Part shown: positions 20,977 to 31,186 of the stretch, piece by piece
Layout of the letters: every line of letters begins with the position of its first letter
Position numbering within the stretch: position 1 is the stretch's first letter
Assembly (NCBI GenBank): GCA_019054805.1
Contig: JAHQIY010000010.1
Coordinates: 2,525,501-2,589,500 of the forward strand
Length of the DNA stretch: 64,000 bases
DNA from: Brachionus manjavacas
Taxonomy: Eukaryota; Rotifera; Eurotatoria; Ploima; Brachionidae
Reading direction: 5' to 3'
Translations under genes and position numbers: made by a program
The notes under the pieces: generated by a model
Databases searched by the model: none
What the model was told of the DNA's origin: nothing
The model's input: only the letters and a program-made list of their open reading frames with translations

Positions 20977-22978
20977 GTGTGTGCTAGTCAGTCATCTATT
21001 ACCAGTTTTCAAGAGACTCCAACTTCAATCCATAAAGGGAGAAAAAGAAAAGTGTATAAAAAAACTTCAATTGTTTATTCACACTCGGTTGTCGTTGGTG
21101 ATTCTCGAATATGTAAACATTGTGATGCTGCTTATTCAAATAAATCAACATCGGCAATGCGTAATCATTTAAAAAATAATCACAATATATCACTGAATTT
21201 AGAAACAAATAATGAGTCTGTCGATATTGACACTTCTTTAGATGAGCCAGACAAGCCATTGTACAAGAAGCAAAAGAAAAATTTTACTAAAGCAGACGAA
21301 CTTTTGTTGCAATTTATTGTAAGTGCCGCATTGCCGTTTATCATTGTTGAAAATTCATATTTTAAAAGATTTGTTGAGTGTCTTAATCCTGGATTTGTTC
21401 TCCCTTCCCGCTATACCCTAACAAATCATTTACTTGCTAATGAATTTTCAAAAATAAGGAACCGTATTAAGCTTGAATTGATAAAAGCTCAAGCTGTTTC
21501 CGTAACATTGGATGGTTGGTCGTCAATTCAACAAAATAGCTACCTTGGAGTAACTTGCCATTTCTTTAATGAATTAACTATACTGTGTAGGAGAACATTA
21601 GAAATAAGTAATTTACCAAGTAGCCATACAGCTGAAAACATAGCAAATGCTTTATTCAATGTTCTAAGAGTTTGGGGTATTGTCGACAAAATAGTTTCTT
21701 TTGTCACGGACAATGCCAAAAATATGCAAAATATAAAAAGTTTTTTATTAGAAAATATTAGAACCACAGAGTCGAAAATTTCTGAAATTCATCACATTGG
21801 ATGCCTTGCTCACTTATTAAATTTAATAGTAAAAAAAATCTCTAAATTTTCTACAGTGTCTATTGAAACTTGTGAATATGAGACTGAAGAACAAAATGAA
21901 ACAACTGGCATTTCAATTTTGAACGAAACTGAAAATTCAATAATGCAGAATTTTTCAGATTTGGTAAATAAATGCCGAAAAATAGCCTCAGTATTTCACC
22001 AATCCTCTATAGCTTGCGAAGTTTTGGAAGAAAAGCAAAAATTATCTAATATTAAGCCAAATAAAATCATTCAAGACATAACTACTAGGTGGAATTCTAC
22101 GTTTTTAATGTTAAAAAGAATTTCTGAGCAAAAAGGTCCTATAAATGAAGCTCTACGAGATAGAAAATTAAATAATAAATATGAATATCTAATATTAAAT
22201 GAAAACGAAATCATCACTCTTAAAGATTCTGTCAGTATCTTAAAGCCTTTCAGTGACGCGACCACTGAGCTATCTGGGGTTAATTATCCTACAATTTCTA
22301 TAGTTATTCCTATTCTCTTAAGTCTTCGCAACAAACTACTCGAAACTAATAATGAATCTTTGTTTTCTACTACTTTTAAAAAATATCTTCATTACTACAC
22401 CGATAGCTATTTAAATAAGTACAACGTTCTAAATGATAGTTTATTAATAACTGCGACTTATTTAGATGTGCGTACTAAATATTTTATAAAATGTTCTGAA
22501 AGACAGAAAAAAGAATACATTAACATAGCTAAAGCACACATCAGAAAGCTGGTGGAATATTTTCCTTTGGAACTGAAAAATAAATTGAACGTTAACGAAT
22601 TATCTAATTTGAATAGACTAAGTCAACCTAATAATTCATCAAATATCTTGATTTCTCCTTCTCTAGAAGACAAACGTTTACAGTTGACAAACGTTAACCA
22701 AAAAAAGCTATCCAAAATTAAGTAATTTAGAAAAGGAATTCTATCGCTATAATTTAGAAGCTACTAAAAACATTGAGCCTTTGGAATTTTGGAGGATTAA
22801 CAAACATATTTATCCTATTATTTATGAAGCCTTTATACGGATTTTTTGCACGCCAGCAACTTCAGTCCCTTCAGAACAATTATTTTCCAGTGCCGGTTAC
22901 AGCATTTGGGATCGTCGTAATAAAATTAACCCAGAAAATGTCAGAAAAGTTGTTTTTGTCTGTCAAAATTTAAAATGA
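20977..22978 (+). pseudogene. hAT transposase (BED finger, RNase H-like core, dimerisation domain), one frameshift
   Basis: The main frame is open from 20977 to the TAA at 22723-22725 (582 codons) and carries a BED zinc finger (CKHCDAAYSN, then MRNHLKNNH). The catalytic core includes SVTLDGWSS, VTDNAKNM, GCLAHLLNL and DITTRWNSTF, all hAT hallmarks. A one-base shift near 22700 (a run of seven A) separates this from the C-terminal dimerisation domain (22738-22978: PLEFWRINKHIYPII, TSVPSEQLFSSAG). No ATG precedes the BED finger in frame. The first in-frame ATG is inside the finger, so a 5' exon is likely; acceptor-like CATTAG lies at 20971-20976. Full hAT transposases are about 600-700 residues, which fits. 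A single indel means it is either freshly dead or an assembly error. Confidence 0.9.
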
Positions 22979-23113
22979 ATGTTTTTTTATTGAATTTAAA
23001 TCGAAACAATTCAAATTGTTATTTTTTATTCAATTTTTCTAATCGAATATTTATTTCAAATATTTTTCTGTAAATTTTTTAAGTAAAATAAAATTTAATT
23101 AAAATTTTTTTTT

Positions 23114-23215
23114 TGAATTAAAATTCATTCGAATAAGTTATTTGATTGAAAATTCATTCGAATAAGCTATTTGATTGAAAATTCATTCTAACAAGTTATT
23201 TAGAATAATTTTTTA
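23114..23215 (-). repeat. Inverted array of the 29-bp unit, right side of the hAT element
   Basis: Three to four diverged copies of AAAATTCATTCGAATAAG plus CTATTTGATTG, the reverse complement of the left array unit at 20541-20735. Confidence 0.8.
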
Positions 23216-23469
23216 TTCAAGTTTCAATTTTTTTATAAAAAAAAATTCGATTTCATCACTAGATTTAATTCAAGACTACTGAAGGATATAGGAGTTTTAA
23301 TTCTTAAAAAGGAGAGCTTTTAAACTTTGTTTTTTTCCTATTTACTTTATAAACGTTTATTCAACACGATTTTATTCTTTGTCATCTCTCTTGGTATTCA
23401 GGTCAGATTCCCTAGACCGTCATTTTTGAACTCAATATACTCTTTTAGATTTAAAGGTTAACTATGCAC

Positions 23470-23960
23470 ATCGAACGTTTTAATCGCTAATTGATAACAA
23501 TGCTTTCATACACCTTTCGAAGTTGTAAATGGCAGAAAACCAAAGATCCCATTAGATTTAATAATTGAAAAAAAGATGAGCCAAACCACGAAATTTATTA
23601 ATTAGATAAAGCTTGCCAAGGTAGCATAGTGGTCAAATTGTTCGTCGAAGAACTCCAAGAATAGTTTCGTAAAGATTATAAGAGTGTCGAGAAGAATTAT
23701 GGTAAATAAATCTAGAATTCAGCATGATAGGAATATCAAGCCAGTTGAGTACAAAATCGATATGGTAATGCTTAACCAACTACAAATGAAAAAAGGTCAC
23801 TCATAGAAATTGTCACCCAAATGTAAAGGCCTATTAATTTTAAAAGAAAAGGTTGGCCCAATCAACTACAAAATTAAAAGGTTTAACCAGCCAGAATCCA
23901 AGAAAACTGGTCCACCATAATCTTTTAAAGCGTTTCTTTCGCTTTTATTTAATTTAGCCA
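23470..23960 (+). mobile_element. Ty3/gypsy integrase C-terminal remnant
   Basis: The frame pieces include SRIQHDRNIKPVEYKI, then KLSPKCKGLLILKEKVGPIN and a final basic segment (HNLLKR). This matches the integrase end of Ty3/gypsy polyproteins, where a K-L-x-P-K-x-x-G-P-x-x-I-x-x-K motif precedes a VHVNRLK-like tail. Stops occur. It may belong with the gag remnant at 17-18.7 kb, with RT and RNase H lost and the hAT element inserted between. Confidence 0.65.
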
Positions 23961-24269
23961 TATGACGACTCAATAGTGGAGAACGATAGTAGAGACATGT
24001 ATGATTTCTTTTAAGTAAAAATCTAAATTTAAATTTTCGATAAAACAAATATTTTCCTAAATAAAAATAAATCAAAATGACCCTCTCAAAAATTCCTATT
24101 GATTTTTTTCAATAAACACAATGCTAATATCAAAATCGAAGTTTAATAAGGTTTAAAAGGAAAAAGAAGTAATAAACAAATATTACCACAAAACTCCCGA
24201 ACTACGAAAGAAGAAGAATTATTTCACATAATGTCAGATCATAAATCAGAGTGTGAGAAATATAATTAA

Positions 24270-24640
24270 AACAGGAAAAGGACATTTACATGAATTTAAA
24301 TTCCAAGCAAAGAAGAGCAATTTTGTCAAACGAAAAAAAAGAACAATAAAAGAAACGATTAAAAAGAAAATCAAGAGAAAACAAAAAATTAGCAACAAAT
24401 TAGCAAATTAGATAAAAAGAATCGAAGAAAATCATGCGGATTCAAATTAAAAATCTGGCTACCAACTTGTGAGAATTGCTTAATGATCTTGGAATTAAAA
24501 AATGATTTTCGAATAGCAAACAAAACCAAAGCATTAAACTTTGTTTAAAATTCCATCCAGATAAAAGGAATTATGATGGAAAAGCATTTAACTCATAACT
24601 CAGTATACGAAAAATTGAAGATTTATTTTTAATTTTTATG
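24270..24640 (+). pseudogene. Decayed Lys-rich ORF with a J-domain-like HPDK motif
   Basis: Broken Lys-rich frames between the integrase remnant and the LTR. One reads LCLKFHPDKRNYDGKAF, which resembles helix II to III of a DnaJ J domain (HPD plus K). Stops occur on both sides. The motif is short and may be coincidental. Confidence 0.25.
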
Positions 24641-24732
24641 TTACTTTATTTTATTCGATTCAATTTTGTTTTGTATTTTGATTTCAAGAAAAAATAATAT
24701 AAATTTTAAATTTTCCTATAAAATAAAAAATT

Positions 24733-24748
24733 AAGAAAGAAAAGGGTA
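24733..24748 (+). promoter_or_regulatory. Polypurine tract before the LTR
   Basis: AAGAAAGAAAAGGG directly precedes the TGTTACCC start of the long terminal repeat. In LTR elements this primes plus-strand DNA synthesis. Its presence here suggests this LTR may also have served as the 3' LTR of an element to its left. Confidence 0.5.
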
Positions 24749-24750
24749 TG

Positions 24751-25759
24751 TGTTACCCTGAATAAGCACTTATTCATCAGCTTTTCAACTGATGCACAAA
24801 GATAAGTAAGAATTATACTTGTCACGTATCTCAGAAGTTAGACGCTACGAAATGCTGACATATACATTAAGCACTAAGCTCACATCTTGACTTAATTAAA
24901 AGCTCGTGTTCTTGACACAAGCATATAGGTATATATTAGAATTCCATTCTTAGAACTTCAGAACGTTCAATATCTTAAATAAAGCTTTTAAAGATTAAAC
25001 ATTAACGTAATGGTCCGATAAATATGACATGTCACCAAAAAATTTAGTGACATGTCATATTTGAGTGAACACTGATTTTTAAAATTGAAATATTCGCTTT
25101 TAGTGACATTCAACAAAAAGCAAAAATGCATAAATATTGCTATTTTTTATGAAAATATTGCTCTGGTTTAGTGACATGTCTTTAACTCATGTAATTGATA
25201 CATTATTTATAATAAATAATTAAAGATAAAAGTTTTTTTTACGAAAAATATATTTTATTTGAATTGAATTGAATTTTTTAATGTATTATAGTTTTAAAAA
25301 CAAGTAAAAAATGTACGAACATTAATAATTATGGAATCTTATTAAGTCTAAAAAAACAAGAACGGATGAAGCTAACAAATCTTGGAACGAGTAAAAAAAA
25401 GTTGGGCCACATTTAAGTTGAATTTTAAAAGTTAAACTAACTACAATTTTTACAATAGAATGAGTCATTAGGCTTTAAGCCTTTTATAAAGCCGAAAGAG
25501 TTTATTTTTCAAAAAAAAAGAAGTTGATCTTTAAATTAACACGAGTTAAAAACATGTCATTAAACCCCAGCAATATTTTCATAAATAATAGCAAAATTTA
25601 TGCATAATCGCTTTTTGTTGCATGCCACTAAAAGCAAATATTTCAATTTTAAAAATCAGTGTTCACTCAAATATTACATGTCACTAAAATAGGGTACTCT
25701 GTTTTAGTGACATGTCATATTTATCGGACCATTACGTTATTTATTATAAACCGGTTACA
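24751..25759 (+). repeat. 5' LTR (about 274 bp) interrupted by a MITE
   Basis: Starts TGTTACCC and ends GGTTACA (TG...CA). Without the MITE at 25003-25739 it is about 274 bp. It has a TATATATTAG box near 24932 and AATAAAGC near 24979, as expected for promoter and polyadenylation functions. Its first 130 bp recur at 28100-28236 with about one mismatch, so the two LTRs are young relative to the other elements here. Confidence 0.85.
25003..25739. mobile_element. Tc1/mariner-type MITE (TA-flanked) inserted in the LTR
   Basis: Long inverted arms: 25005-25195 and 25550-25737. Both ends read ACGTAATGGTCCGATAAATA inward, each arm then repeating the GTGACATGTCA palindrome-like block. A TA lies at each edge (25003-25004 and 25738-25739), the target duplication typical of Tc1/mariner. 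Removing it restores a continuous LTR, which proves insertion into a pre-existing LTR. It encodes no protein. Confidence 0.85.
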
Positions 25760-25760
25760 A

Positions 25761-25776
25761 TTGGTAGCAGCGATAA
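25761..25776 (+). promoter_or_regulatory. Primer-binding-site-like sequence
   Basis: TTGGTAGCAGCGATAA begins one base after the LTR end. TGG followed by a tRNA-like complement is the usual primer-binding site arrangement. The primer tRNA was not identified. Confidence 0.6.
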
Positions 25777-25780
25777 AAAG

Positions 25781-26143
25781 ATGATTTTTTTTATGGTACC
25801 CATTTCAAAAGATTACCTTGAAAAACTTAGTGTACAAGAGCTCGTACACTTAATAAAGACACAAAATGGGTCTTTTGAGAATGAATTCCAGAAATTAGAT
25901 GACGACAGCGAATTGGTAAGCTGTACAGAAGCCGAACAAATGGAATGGCTTCAAAATGTTCAAAATTCAGGAAAACCTAAGAAGTTGCTTATTGAGCTAC
26001 TTTTCAAAAGAGCTGAGCTATTGGCCTGTCTCAAAAAGATGAAAATAGATGAAGATAGTTTTAGGAATATAAATCAATCAGAACAAAGTGAGGAAGGAGT
26101 AAAAAGCAGTCTTCAAGAAATAGCCACTTCATCGAAAATTTAG
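25781..26143 (+). CDS. Retroelement 5' ORF (gag N-terminal-like), 120 codons
   Basis: An intact frame from ATG 25781 (second ATG 25793) to TAG 26141-26143, directly after the primer-binding site where gag begins. It is helical and acidic, with KDYLEKLSVQELVHLIKTQN near the start. No zinc knuckle or capsid core follows. It overlaps the start of the envelope-like frame by about 25 bases in another frame. It may be the N-terminal remainder of gag after loss of pol; no family was recognised. Confidence 0.5.
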   Translation: MIFFMVPISKDYLEKLSVQELVHLIKTQNGSFENEFQKLDDDSELVSCTEAEQMEWLQNVQNSGKPKKLLIELLFKRAELLACLKKMKIDEDSFRNINQSEQSEEGVKSSLQEIATSSKI

Positions 26144-27552
26144 CAATTGATGGTCATGGTTATGAATGCAGTAAAAAATTTATCAAAGAAAGCACCTATT
26201 CTAACTATTCTGGAGCTAGAAGAAGTGTAGACATACGAAAACTAAGTAAATTGCAATGTGAAATAATGGCACGATCAAAAACATGCAATGGTTTTTTAAT
26301 GTTTTGTAAAGATGGAAATTGTGAGTTTGACGAAAACCCAATTGAAAACTTCAAATGGCTTAGTACAGTTCTAACTACTGGATATTACTGTAGACTTCAA
26401 AAGACTAAAAAAAGATATAAAAATAAAAAATTCAATGAAATCTGTAATGCAGACAACTGAGAATGCAACATTGGAGATAAAATACTTATATGGAATAAGG
26501 AAATAGTTAACTCTTGTCCGTATAGATTATTCTCTTCGTTAAAACTTATTTAACCGTACGATAATATATTAAGCAACCCAAATGGGAATAAAATGTTTAA
26601 AGTAACTAAAATATTAAATAAATGTAATTTGAGTATGTATGAAACAGCAAAGGGCTTTTCTTAACATAAAATAAGAGTAATCTTGCATTGATAAGAGAAA
26701 GTGAAAATGCGGTCCACGATTTGCTCTTAGCGGATTCAGACAGCATTGAACTAAAAACGTTTAATATGATTGATAAAATCAAGGAGGAAATATGCAATAA
26801 TAAACTTTCAACTATTGAGCTTTTCGTGAACACGAGGACAGGTCTAACATTCTCTATACAGGCTCAGGTTCATTAGTCCTTTATACAAGAGATGGAATTA
26901 TTTTTGCACCTAATTGCTCAAAAATAAAATCCATTTATCTTAATAGCTATTCGGATTGTACATTAGATCCTCAGATAGAATTAAGTACAAGTTATTACAG
27001 TCTTAGCGATAAGGTTGTAAAAATTATCTTAAAAAAAATAACATTTTAAGGAATGATAATACGTTTAACTGTAATAATAAACTGAATTGGATAAGAAAAA
27101 TTGATGCGAAAACAGCAATTATTAATAAAATAAATGTTACCATTATAAAATCAGTCAATTCTTTTACGATCAATTCATTAGACAGTGAATTGGACAACTT
27201 GACTTTTGGACACGATTCTTCGATCAATACGTTTAACTTAATAGACTACGAAAAGAATTTTTATTTTTCTAAAAATAAAATTAACATTATAATATTCAGT
27301 TCAGATTTTGATACAAAATTCTTGCATAATATAAACGAGGTGATAACAAAAATTTATCGTTTAATAGAAAAATCAGGACTCCTGAGAGATATAATAATTA
27401 CAGTCGCAGCATTCATGAGTATAATTTTCTTTTATGTTATAACAAAATGCAACTCTCGCTTATACAAATGCAGAACTAAACGTCGTTTAAATAATAGCTT
27501 AAACAAGCGAAATAGTGCGGAAACGAAGGCAGCAGGTGTGCTAACTCAATAA
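26119..27552 (+). pseudogene. Envelope-like protein of the LTR element, broken
   Basis: Consecutive open stretches interrupted by stops and shifts: 26119-26460, 26688-26876 and 27190-27552. The first is Cys-rich (several Cys between 26230 and 26455), suggesting an extracellular domain. The last contains a hydrophobic membrane segment around 27391-27450, followed by a basic cytoplasmic tail rich in Lys and Arg. An ectodomain, one membrane anchor and a short tail upstream of the polypurine tract are the usual layout of envelope genes in gypsy/errantivirus-type elements. There is no obvious signal peptide. Several stops (for example 26458-26460 and near 26874) mean it cannot give one full product. 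Confidence 0.5.
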
Positions 27553-27699
27553 ATATTGAAACAATTATATTTTTGTTTATTAATATGTGTTAAAAAAAAA
27601 AAAAAAATTCACTTTCATATCTCACAATATAGAATGGAGCATTTTGAATCAATTTAAAAAATTATAAATCTTCCAGGGTTCGTATCTAAAGAAGAAAAC

Positions 27700-27935
27700 T
27701 AATGGATACTTGACTAATGGAAAAAACTAACATTTAACCAAAAAGTAATACTTATAAAACAAAAATATCCGAACCTATCGATAGATAATGTTAAATCACA
27801 AATTAATTTAACAAATATTATGGTTAACGATTCAGAAGATTTTTGCAAGAAAAAAGATTGATACAAACAACTTAGAAAACTTATAAGAGAACAAGAAGTA
27901 AATGAAGATAGTATACACGATTAGATGTTCGAAAT
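27700..27935 (+). pseudogene. Small decayed ORF after the envelope-like gene
   Basis: One frame reads NLSIDNVKSQINLTN, then KQLRKLIREQEVNED, with one internal stop. The composition is protein-like and helical. No family was recognised. Confidence 0.3.
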
Positions 27936-28085
27936 AAATCAAAGATTTATTTCATAAAGAAGCTATTAACAATCATTTTTTTTAACCATTTTATTAATTC
28001 AAATAAAAATAATTAATTTTCAATAATATTTTTTTTTGTCAAACTGAAGTTCTAAAAATTGAGTTCATCGAGGACGATGCAATTT

Positions 28086-28098
28086 TAAACGGGGGGAT
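28086..28098 (+). promoter_or_regulatory. Polypurine tract before the 3' LTR
   Basis: AAACGGGGGGATA lies immediately before TGTTACCC. This G-rich purine run is the expected plus-strand primer of an LTR element. Confidence 0.75.
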
Positions 28099-28099
28099 A

Positions 28100-28236
28100 T
28101 GTTACCCTGAATAAGCACTTATTCATCAGCTTTTCAACTGATGCACAAAGATAAGTAAGAATTATACTTGTCACGTATCTCAGAAGTTAGACGCTTCGAA
28201 ATGCTGACATATACATTAAGCACTAAGCATACATCT
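28100..28236 (+). repeat. 3' LTR, truncated
   Basis: About 130 bp nearly identical to the start of the 5' LTR at 24751 (one clear mismatch, CTACG versus CTTCG). Similarity stops after CACTAAGC, so the rest of the LTR is deleted or replaced. Confidence 0.8.
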
Positions 28237-28239
28237 GGC

Positions 28240-29050
28240 GTTGGCGGTTTCTTCGATTTAATCCTCAAATTAATATTGTAAAACTCTCTTCAAATACTTT
28301 TTATTTAATCTTCTCATTCTATTTAATCTTTGAACGTGTGAAAATCTATATTCTCAAAGATTTTTTGTCTTTTAAATGCCGGCAAAATGTTCTGAATGGA
28401 AGAAATAGATTTTCTTTCATTTGGAACACACGTACCAATGGAATAGAAATTTATTTTTTAAGCTGAGAACAACTTAAGAAAATACAAACGACAGAGGCTT
28501 CAAGGATAAAAGATGCTAAACTTAAATAAAACATCAAGAACGACAAATCAGTTACTAGCTTTTGGAGAAGAAAAGATGGAAATAAACTTTTAAAATAAAA
28601 ATTGGATTTTGTTAAAAGCTCTTTAGTAATAAACTTACTTTTGGTTTATTTAGAGAGTTTGAAAAAAGTCCCATCAAAAAGAATAATTAAGCAACAAATC
28701 AATACTTAAGGAAATGCTTTAAAGTTTAAAAAGAAGAAAAAATTGAGGTTAAAAAAATACTGCAACTTGTAGAATTAAAAAAAAAGGACTTAATGAATAA
28801 AGAAACAAATCACATAAAAGACTCTATAGTGGAATGCTTAAAAAAATGAGAAATACAAAAAAATACTTATAGAGCTAACAAAATCATTCTTACACTAAAA
28901 ATCAAAATATAAAACTATTTACATAAAAGAAAGTTTCCATGTCTGCTTGAATGTAATTTTAAGCTCCCTGCTCGATTTGATGGAGGATTTCCTCGCAAAA
29001 TAAAAAATTGAATATAAAACAGAGCATAAAAGGAATAATAATTATCGAAA
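28240..29050 (+). pseudogene. Decayed Lys-rich coding-like sequence
   Basis: Frames contain NLRKYKRQRLQG and, near 28960, CLLECNFKLPARFDGGFPRK, separated by stops. It could be part of the older retroelement interrupted at the truncated LTR. Not recognised. Confidence 0.25.
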
Positions 29051-30050
29051 TTAAATTTAAATTAAATTCAATTTTTTAGAAAACACAAAACCTTGTCTTA
29101 TTTAATGCATTTTATTTTATTCCATTATTTTTTTTTCATCTCCTGAAATAAAAAAATAAATAACAATTTAATGTTTCTGACTGGATATTTCTTTTTAAAG
29201 AAATTTTTGTCTATTTAAAATCAAAATTTGGACCTTTTTCATAATATAATGATGGATCTTTTTTAATTGAAAATCATCATTTGTTAACTCAAAGATATTT
29301 TAAAAAGAAACATTATTTTATTTTGATTTTTTTAGCTTCTGTTTTTTGAATTGATATGATATTTTGAATTAATCACCAACTTCAAGATGCCAAAAATGGT
29401 CAGCCTCAACTGATTTTTAAATTTTGCAATTAATAAATTTTCGAACTTTTTAACTTGGGCGGAAATTTATAATAAATATTTTAATTTATAATAAATAAAT
29501 GACATTAAAGAACACATTCGAATTTTATTGTAATAGGGGAGTTTTCTTAATTAGATGTTGATTTAAATTTAAATTTAAAATAAAAACTTTTTTTAAATTT
29601 TTATTTTTTATGATTTAAAAATAGTATTGAAATATTTTTAAGGCTCAATCACGCCAAATATCACTTATGCTTCTTTTTAAAAAAAAATGCGTAAATTTTC
29701 AAAATAAAAAATTATTCTCTTAAATAAAAAAAATTAAACCTTGTCATCCGACTAAGCATAAAAATTTTAAATTATGAAGGAAAATATTACATTGAATAAG
29801 TGATACTTGAATATTGAGTAGGGTGACTTGGTAGACCCAAAAATCACTGAATTAGAAAAATTTGACTAATTTATAATTTACCTTTAAAATATATATTTTT
29901 TTTTAACTATAAAATTTCCATAGTTTGTTCATTGGAATAGATAACTAAAATATGCCTATCATTATTATTTATTTTTATTGCGAAATTATTTTTCTAATTT
30001 AGTCAAAATTTTTCTTTCTTATTCAATAAAGAACACAAGTTTACTTGGCG
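29050..30050. other. AT-rich stretch, nothing recognised
   Basis: No supported gene or repeat before the exon at 30061. Confidence 0.45.
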
Positions 30051-30060
30051 ATTGAAAGAT

Positions 30061-30214
30061 ATGAAAAATCCAAAAACAAATCAATCAAACGGCATATTCA
30101 ATTTGATTTCACAGGGAGGCATCTTCGATAATTTTATAAACGCGGTCGAGATCGATGAGTCCACATTCGAGCCATTGCCATATTTCGACTACAGCGCTTT
30201 TGATGAAACCTATG
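30061..30214 (+). CDS. Candidate first exon of the PLD gene
   Basis: ATG 30061 opens 51 codons and ends TAT G|GTATTC (phase 1). It includes GGIFDNFINAVEID and FEPLPYFDYSAFDETYG. The exon at 60456-60639 is clearly paralogous (GGLFDF, FEPLP, FEENYG) and ends in the same phase with the same TATG|GT junction. That two such exons exist, one upstream of a PLD gene, suggests this is the N-terminus of the PLD preceding the PX domain. In PLD1 proteins a short unstructured N-terminus precedes PX. The linking exon (phase 1 to phase 0) was not found, so membership is inferred. Confidence 0.5.
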
Positions 30215-30813
30215 GTATTCTAAAGATTTTAAATAAATTTAATTTTTTGACTAAATATTAACAAACTAACTTTGCTAATTATTTCAGATGCCAATGTTAA
30301 TTTTAGTTATAAAAAAAATTATCAATTACAAATATTTATTTTAGAAATTCAAAATTTTAATTTTAAATTAAAAAAAATACTTGTTCTAAAATTTATGATA
30401 TTATAAACTAATTAATTATTGATTATATTTAATATTTTAAAAACAAAATTAACAAATGGCTGTTTCAAATCTTAAAAGAAAATATTTATTTCATTTAAAG
30501 TTTAAAAATATGCTTTGAAAAGCCAATTTTAAATTGGTTTTCCATCCCTAATTTTATTGCCAAAGCTTAAAAAAGGAAAAATTAAATGAGCCCAAGTATA
30601 TTTCAGGTTTTTTTTCAAAAATCAAAATTTGTAATCTTTTTTGAAATACAATTTTTTAATTTGAAATTATTTTGTAAACTTTCGTAATTTTGAAGTAAAT
30701 TTTAAGTAAAGTCCAAATAATAAAATATAAGGGGTTGTGAAAAGTTAATGCTCAAGAGTAAGATGAATAGAAGATGTAGACAAGTTAAACCAGAATTTGT
30801 TATATGTTTTTTT

Positions 30814-31186
30814 TAGTAGTCAGACCTTTCCGACAAGCCATATCCGACAATTTTGACTAAATGAAATAACAAAATTTATTCATTAAATTAAAATTAATTA
30901 AATGGTTAGGAAAACGAGATCCCGGTTAGTCCTGTTTTAGGGATTCGGGTATGAGCTAGTTTAGAGAATTATTAGTAAAATAATTAATTGGATAAGAATT
31001 GCTTAGATTTTCGCAGATTTATCTTTCAAAAATCTTGGTATTTCGATAATCGTTTCTGTTTTGTGATTTTTTTAATAATAATACTAAAATTAAATTTCAA
31101 AAATTTTAATTTTTATAAATTAATTATGTTATTTCATTTAGTTAAAGTTGACGGAAGTGACTTTGTCGGAAAGGTCTGTCAGGGTA
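30814..31186. mobile_element. TA-flanked MITE, 373 bp
   Basis: Inverted ends containing GACAGACCTTTCCGACAA (right, reverse complement) and GTCAGACCTTTCCGACAA (left), with a second inner match TAACTAAATGAAATAAC. TA borders both edges (30814-30815 and 31185-31186), fitting Tc1/mariner-type insertion. No coding capacity. Confidence 0.7.

Larger units (their letters stand above)
20541..23270 (+). mobile_element. hAT DNA transposon, near full length
   Basis: Composed of the left 29-bp array, a transposase reading frame and the right inverted array. The right edge may be the sequence TTCGATTTCATCACTA (about 23247-23263), which looks like a hAT terminus, but a matching left terminus and the 8-bp target duplication were not found. 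The element seems to sit within older Ty3/gypsy sequence: gag lies to the left at 17-18.7 kb and the integrase tail to the right at 23.5 kb. Confidence 0.75.
24751..28236 (+). mobile_element. Non-autonomous LTR retrotransposon with envelope-like ORF and no pol
   Basis: Order: 5' LTR, primer-binding-site-like sequence, short 5' ORF (25781-26143), broken envelope-like coding region (26119-27552), decayed small ORF (27700-27935), polypurine tract, truncated 3' LTR. The internal part is only about 2.3 kb and shows no protease, RT, RNase H or integrase motif. The near-identical LTR parts suggest recent movement, which would need enzymes from another element. Confidence 0.75.

Noticed and set aside
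23610..23665. tRNA-like A box (TAGCATAGTGG)
   Set aside because: No B box or cloverleaf follows, and the stretch falls inside the gypsy integrase remnant.
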